Origin: Candidatus Zhuqueibacterota bacterium 4484_219
GTDB taxonomy: Bacteria; Zhuqueibacterota; JdFR-76; 4484-219
Assembly: GCA_002085035.1 (NCBI GenBank)
Contig: MZGM01000107.1
Location: 1 to 9,659, forward strand
Length of the DNA stretch: 9,659 bases
Direction of reading: 5' to 3'
Numbering within the stretch: position 1 is the first letter of the stretch; every line of letters starts with the position of its first letter. Both the position numbers and the translations under genes were made by a program. This document shows positions 6,312 through 9,659 of the stretch, piece by piece. The notes below the pieces were generated by a model. That model made no database searches, was not told where the DNA came from, and worked only from the letters and a program-made list of their open reading frames with translations.

Positions 6312-8497
6312 GGCAGTTCGAATCCGGTAACCTTTAAAACGAACCGAGCGAAATCTTCCTCAGATAAGGAGGTATTGCCAAATTGCCGATGATACTCACG
6401 TACTAGTTGCCAAAAGGTCTCCGGATCTGCTTGTTCCCATAGTCCATGTAACTGCACAACCAAACTGTTTGTTTCTGTTGAATACAAAGAGGGCAATTGC
6501 ACCAGGCTAGTAAAGAATATCGGATCCTCCATCGCGTGTTGTCGTGCGGCAATTTCTTCTGCAATAAACTGCTGGCCTACCAGGGGCTCTGCAAGCTGCA
6601 AAGATGCATAGCTTATCAAGGCATCTAACACCGTTTTACCTTCAAATCCTGAAATTCCAAACTGAATAGGATGATAGCCAACCTCCGCCTGGAGTTGAAG
6701 ACAAGGATTAGAACTGCACCACCATGCTCTCAGGACATCGGTGGCTACCCATCGCCGGTAAAGTAATTCTGGAGAGTTTATTACTGTTTGAGATTTTTCG
6801 TTATTTTCATTGATCAATAGATGGGTAACATCGCGGCTCTCTGGGAGCAGATATATCCTGGTTGAAGGGTCATAAAGGCTGTATTTGAGCAAAGGCACTG
6901 TTGCAATCTGGTAAGGTTGGGAGGATGATCGTTTCTCTTCCTGCAGAAACAAGTCAATCTGTTTCAATAACACCGGATAAGAATTATAAACTACCTCGAA
7001 TTCGCGATCGGAAATGTTGTCAGGGGATACAAAAAATCTGCTTTCAGTCATTTGAAACGTATCATAATTCTGTGAGGTAGCGAGTAGAGGCAATGGAGGC
7101 TGTTGGTCCCATATTAATGTTACCCGATCCGGGTAAGACACCATCCTATCAGCAGTCTGGACAATGCCTGAGTTTGGTACTCCAATCCATCCGATGCTAA
7201 GCTGATCTAGTGCACACCAAGAAAAAGGATGCCAGTTCCCGTCCCGAACTAAAAAAATTGTCTTATCATCAACGTATCCACCGGGCGGGAAGGGAGCTAC
7301 GGACAGCTCCTGTGAACGAAACAGATTATCATAAGCGTAGCGTGGAATGTTAATACTGCCTGCATATTTCAGGGTGATAGAAACGTCCCTCCCCTTAAGC
7401 TCTGCAGGGAAATTAAGTACCAGTGTATTTTTGACAACTTCACCTTTAACTCCTGGCGGTGTTGACTCGATTTTTGAAATGTTTAGACCTCCATTCAGTC
7501 TGATGGGGATCTGCTGGGAAATGGCGTTAGGTTGCAATAGAAATACAACTTCTCCATCGAGGGATTTGGTTTTCTGATTAAGTACAAGGTCAATCTGGTA
7601 AGAGCGCATAAATGAGCAATCCATTGCCTCCGCTTCCAATGGATTGGAGGGGGGATTCTCCGAAAGCCGATTGCTTTCAATTTGAAAGTTGGATGCGGTA
7701 TAGAAGATCGCTATAAGGTTTACTACTGTAAGTGTTCCCCAAATCAATTTCCAGACCGGACTTGATTTGTTCTCCTGTCTTGTGGTCAAGATGCGCGCCA
7801 GCAGAAGTACAATTAGCAAGGATAAGACCGATAGCTCCAGGTAGAAAAACCGATTAAGCGTTACCAAGAGATTGTCGGGTCCGTAACCGATGAGAGATGA
7901 ACCATAAATACCATAAAGCGCAAAACCGATTAAGTGGGTTATATCCAGGTTCATAACCAAAGTCGCAACTATTACAAGCAGTAAAACCAGGGAAGTCCAT
8001 AGCGGTCGGCGAAACAGTAAACCGACCAGAAAAGTGACTGCCAGAATGAATACCAGCGTGGGGGCAAGGACAACACTCCATACCTTAATCTGAAGGAAAA
8101 CACTTTGGAAGCCATGCAGGTTGACCATAAGACTGGCCACCCACAACCCAACTGGTAGTAGAGCGGTAGCGGCAGTCATGCAAATCCCAAGGAACTTACC
8201 TAGGATGTAAACGCGGGTTGAAAATGAGTGCGTCCATAGAAAGTTGTACCCAGGCTTAAATTCGCGCAAAAACCCAGTTGCGCCTATAATGACGATGAAC
8301 AAACCTCCGAATAAACCCATACCTTGGGCGGTTCCCAGAGCGAATCTGATCGCTGAGTCTAATGGAAGTTTGGCATAGTCAATTGACATCCAAGCGACCA
8401 GAAAAAAAAGACCAGCCACCACCCAAGTGGAGCGTTGGCGGATTTGAATTTTCCACTCGTAATAAGCGGTAATAACTAACGTTTTAAGATGACTCAC
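6308..8497 (-). CDS. ABC-2 permease fused to a degenerate M1-aminopeptidase-like domain
   Basis: A 729-residue two-part protein. Residues about 1-270 are an ABC-2-type permease with roughly seven hydrophobic segments, near 24-41, 56-76, 100-125, 137-162, 168-183, 216-236 and 250-268. The remaining about 450 residues are soluble and probably extracytoplasmic. They carry an M1-like beta-sandwich (about 295-460) and a helical domain ending in FWQLVREYHRQFGNTSLSEEDF, which resembles the C-terminal helices of M1 domains. Where active M1 enzymes have VxHExxHQWW, this protein has VATDVLRAWW (584-593). His, Glu and the second His of the zinc site are replaced by Thr586, Asp587 and Arg590, so peptidase activity is not expected. 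ABC permease/M1 fusions are known in bacteria and are often longer with an intact zinc site. The start is GTG 8497, with AGGA nine bases upstream. It overlaps the ATPase gene by 14 bp and the next permease by 4 bp. Confidence 0.75.
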   Translation of the reverse strand: MSHLKTLVITAYYEWKIQIRQRSTWVVAGLFFLVAWMSIDYAKLPLDSAIRFALGTAQGMGLFGGLFIVIIGATGFLREFKPGYNFLWTHSFSTRVYILGKFLGICMTAATALLPVGLWVASLMVNLHGFQSVFLQIKVWSVVLAPTLVFILAVTFLVGLLFRRPLWTSLVLLLVIVATLVMNLDITHLIGFALYGIYGSSLIGYGPDNLLVTLNRFFYLELSVLSLLIVLLLARILTTRQENKSSPVWKLIWGTLTVVNLIAIFYTASNFQIESNRLSENPPSNPLEAEAMDCSFMRSYQIDLVLNQKTKSLDGEVVFLLQPNAISQQIPIRLNGGLNISKIESTPPGVKGEVVKNTLVLNFPAELKGRDVSITLKYAGSINIPRYAYDNLFRSQELSVAPFPPGGYVDDKTIFLVRDGNWHPFSWCALDQLSIGWIGVPNSGIVQTADRMVSYPDRVTLIWDQQPPLPLLATSQNYDTFQMTESRFFVSPDNISDREFEVVYNSYPVLLKQIDLFLQEEKRSSSQPYQIATVPLLKYSLYDPSTRIYLLPESRDVTHLLINENNEKSQTVINSPELLYRRWVATDVLRAWWCSSNPCLQLQAEVGYHPIQFGISGFEGKTVLDALISYASLQLAEPLVGQQFIAEEIAARQHAMEDPIFFTSLVQLPSLYSTETNSLVVQLHGLWEQADPETFWQLVREYHRQFGNTSLSEEDFARFVLKVTGFELP

Positions 8498-9377
8498 GAT
8501 CCGATTTCCTGCGAGAGATTAGCAATAAGTAGGCATCTTCTATGGTCGGAGAGACTAACTCCGATTCAAATAATGATTGAGAATCGGTGGACAGAAATTT
8601 AACATCCATAAAGCCCGGCTTACTGTCTGGGCATGAGGACACGATCAGGTTGGCGTCCCGCACATACTCCCATTCGCTTGGTGAGAGATGCGCTTTCCAC
8701 ACTTTACCTCGAGCAGAAGAGATCAGAGAATCAATATCCCCCGTGAAGGCAATTTGTCCTTCAAAAAGTACGGTAACTTGCCTGCAAGTCGCAGTGATAT
8801 CTTCAACGATATGCGTCGAAAGGAGTACTGTACGTTCTCTTCCTAATTCTGATAACAAGTTACGAAATCTTACCCGTTCAGCCGGGTCAAGACCAGCGGT
8901 AGGCTCATCTACCAGTAGAACAGGTGGATCATGCAACAGAGCTTGTGCAATGACAACCCGCTGTTTCATTCCCCCTGAAAGGTTTCTCAAACGGCGACGG
9001 GCATCAGATGACAGTCCAACTTGGAGAAGGATCTGCTCCATCCGTTGATGGGAATTTTTCAGTCCACTCAGCTTTGCCATGTAATCAAGAAACTCCCAAA
9101 CTGTCAACTGAGGGTAGAGGGTGTATTCCTGAGGGATATATCCAATCAATGGGCGCACCTTGTCGGGTTCATCCACCACATTGTAACCTTGAATGATAGC
9201 CCGGCCGGATGTGGGTGAAATCAAAGCAGTAAGAATACGCATAAGTGTGGTCTTGCCGGCGCCATTAGGCCCCAGCAACCCAAAAACTCCCATGCTACAA
9301 GTTATTGAAACATCTTGGAGTGCATAGCTCTGCGCACCCTGATACTTTTTAGAGACTTTTTCTACTATTATGGACAT
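8484..9377 (-). CDS. ABC transporter ATP-binding protein, ABC-2 exporter type
   Basis: A complete 297-residue ATPase of the group that drives ABC-2 permeases. Motifs: Walker A GPNGAGKTT at 36-44, Q-loop Gln83 (IPQEYTLYPQLTVWEFL), signature LSGGMKQR at 133-140, Walker B VLLVDE at 153-158 with catalytic Glu158 and PTAGLDP, and H-loop His189 (STHIVED). A C-terminal extension of about 75 residues follows the core, as in many ABC-2 ATPases. It heads the three-gene operon, overlapping the permease/M1-like gene by 14 bp. ATG 9377 has no Shine-Dalgarno sequence in the preceding 20 bases, and no clear promoter was found, so it could be leaderless or read through from upstream. Its product should power export by the two permeases encoded downstream. 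Confidence 0.93.
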   Translation of the reverse strand: MSIIVEKVSKKYQGAQSYALQDVSITCSMGVFGLLGPNGAGKTTLMRILTALISPTSGRAIIQGYNVVDEPDKVRPLIGYIPQEYTLYPQLTVWEFLDYMAKLSGLKNSHQRMEQILLQVGLSSDARRRLRNLSGGMKQRVVIAQALLHDPPVLLVDEPTAGLDPAERVRFRNLLSELGRERTVLLSTHIVEDITATCRQVTVLFEGQIAFTGDIDSLISSARGKVWKAHLSPSEWEYVRDANLIVSSCPDSKPGFMDVKFLSTDSQSLFESELVSPTIEDAYLLLISRRKSDRESS

Positions 9378-9396
9378 ATGTATTCAATATCGTAGA

Positions 9397-9555
9397 TCAA
9401 ATAGCGGAATGGCTGGCTGTGGTACCCACAGACCAGACAGTATCCATATGACAGAGCATTAAAGTGCTATCAGGTCTCATTCCCCAAGTCGCTTTCATAT
9501 AGTTGCCTGTTTCAGGCTGCTCGAACTGTACCGAATGTGGTTCGGGATGGTTCCC
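9397..9555 (-). pseudogene. M20-family metallopeptidase fragment
   Basis: The minus strand encodes about 50 codons, with VQFEQPETGNYMKATWG followed by TLMLCHMDTVWSVGT. HMDTVW (His-x-Asp at 9442-9450) is the first metal-binding motif of M20 peptidases of the glutamate-carboxypeptidase type, which usually read GHxDTVWPxGT. After VGT the frame leaves the family (TASHSAI) and stops at 9397-9399, so the fragment is cut on that side. On the other side it ends at the edge of the 104-bp tRNA repeat at 9556. The full protein is about 350-400 residues, so only a small N-terminal part remains and no function is expected. It lies directly upstream of the ABC ATPase gene. Confidence 0.7.
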
Positions 9556-9659
9556 ATTCTGTGGGCGGTATTGGACTCGAACCAACGGCCTTTGCGATGT
9601 CAACGCAACGCTCTAACCAACTGAGCTAACCGCCCAAGTTCTAAAAAATTATACCCACT
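9556..9659. repeat. 104-bp direct repeat, right copy (tRNA-Val plus flanks)
   Basis: Identical to 4398-4501, offset by 5158 bp. It ends at the last base of the window, so its right border cannot be seen. Confidence 0.95.
9562..9635 (-). tRNA. tRNA-Val (anticodon GAC), right copy
   Basis: Identical in all 74 bases to the tRNA at 4404-4477, with an intact cloverleaf, GAC anticodon, discriminator A and no encoded CCA. Its -10 box (TATAAT, 9648-9653) is present and any -35 box lies beyond the window. Unlike the left copy, it has no terminator hairpin after its 3' end; the M20-peptidase fragment follows within a few bases. Confidence 0.95.

Noticed and set aside
8587..9048. Long plus-strand ORF (153 codons) opposite the ABC ATPase, and a similar one at 1650-2111 opposite the adaptor
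   Set aside because: Both are antisense shadows of well-supported coding sequence, with low-complexity Ser/Thr/Arg composition and no family features.
1..9659. CRISPR array, riboswitch, rRNA or phage structural genes
   Set aside because: No regularly spaced repeat-spacer pattern, no recognisable riboswitch core, no rRNA sequence and no phage structural protein was seen on either strand.

Overview
The window looks like a stretch of accessory DNA from a moderate-GC bacterium. I suspect a member of the Chloroflexota (Anaerolineae-like). This rests only on the flavour of the proteins: a HlyD-type adaptor with a long coiled coil punctuated by Gly-Pro motifs, and a 63-residue membrane protein starting MYIDPNTGG. 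It is an inference and no database was consulted. Every intact protein gene lies on the minus strand, so transcription runs from high to low coordinates.

Left part (1-3180), read right to left: a MacAB/LolCDE-like transport operon. A regulated promoter with four TTCA units spaced exactly 11 bp apart (3132-3175) precedes a periplasmic adaptor gene (1667-3089). Next come an ATPase (877-1623) and a MacB/FtsX-type permease that runs off the left edge (1-887). The adaptor gene is broken. Its membrane anchor and its coiled coil are in different frames, and the first half of the lipoyl/barrel region that normally lies between them is absent, which points to an out-of-frame deletion.

Middle (3236-4501): a VOC-fold protein with a weak downstream hairpin, then a small one-helix membrane protein with an extended -10 promoter. 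A tRNA-Val(GAC) follows, with its own promoter and an intrinsic terminator.

Right part (4502-9659): first about 1 kb of gene wreckage. It holds a core fragment of an IS256-family transposase (+), the first 43 codons of a tyrosine recombinase (-), and the C-terminal remnant of an unrecognised protein with an in-frame stop (-). After this comes an intact, translationally coupled ABC-2 operon: ATPase (8484-9377), permease fused to a degenerate M1-peptidase-like domain (6308-8497), and a second permease (5550-6311). Upstream of the ATPase is a scrap of an M20-family metallopeptidase. The window ends in a second, identical tRNA-Val(GAC).

The two tRNA-Val copies lie in a perfect 104-bp direct repeat, 5158 bp apart, flanking the wreckage and the ABC-2 operon. 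With the integrase fragment beside one tRNA, this resembles the scar of an integrative element or island. A tRNA-mediated duplication or an assembly break is also possible, because the repeat ends exactly at the window edge. The most interesting items are the permease fused to a pseudo-peptidase (HExxH replaced by TDVLR), the deleted adaptor gene, the 11-bp operator array and the tRNA-bounded segment.
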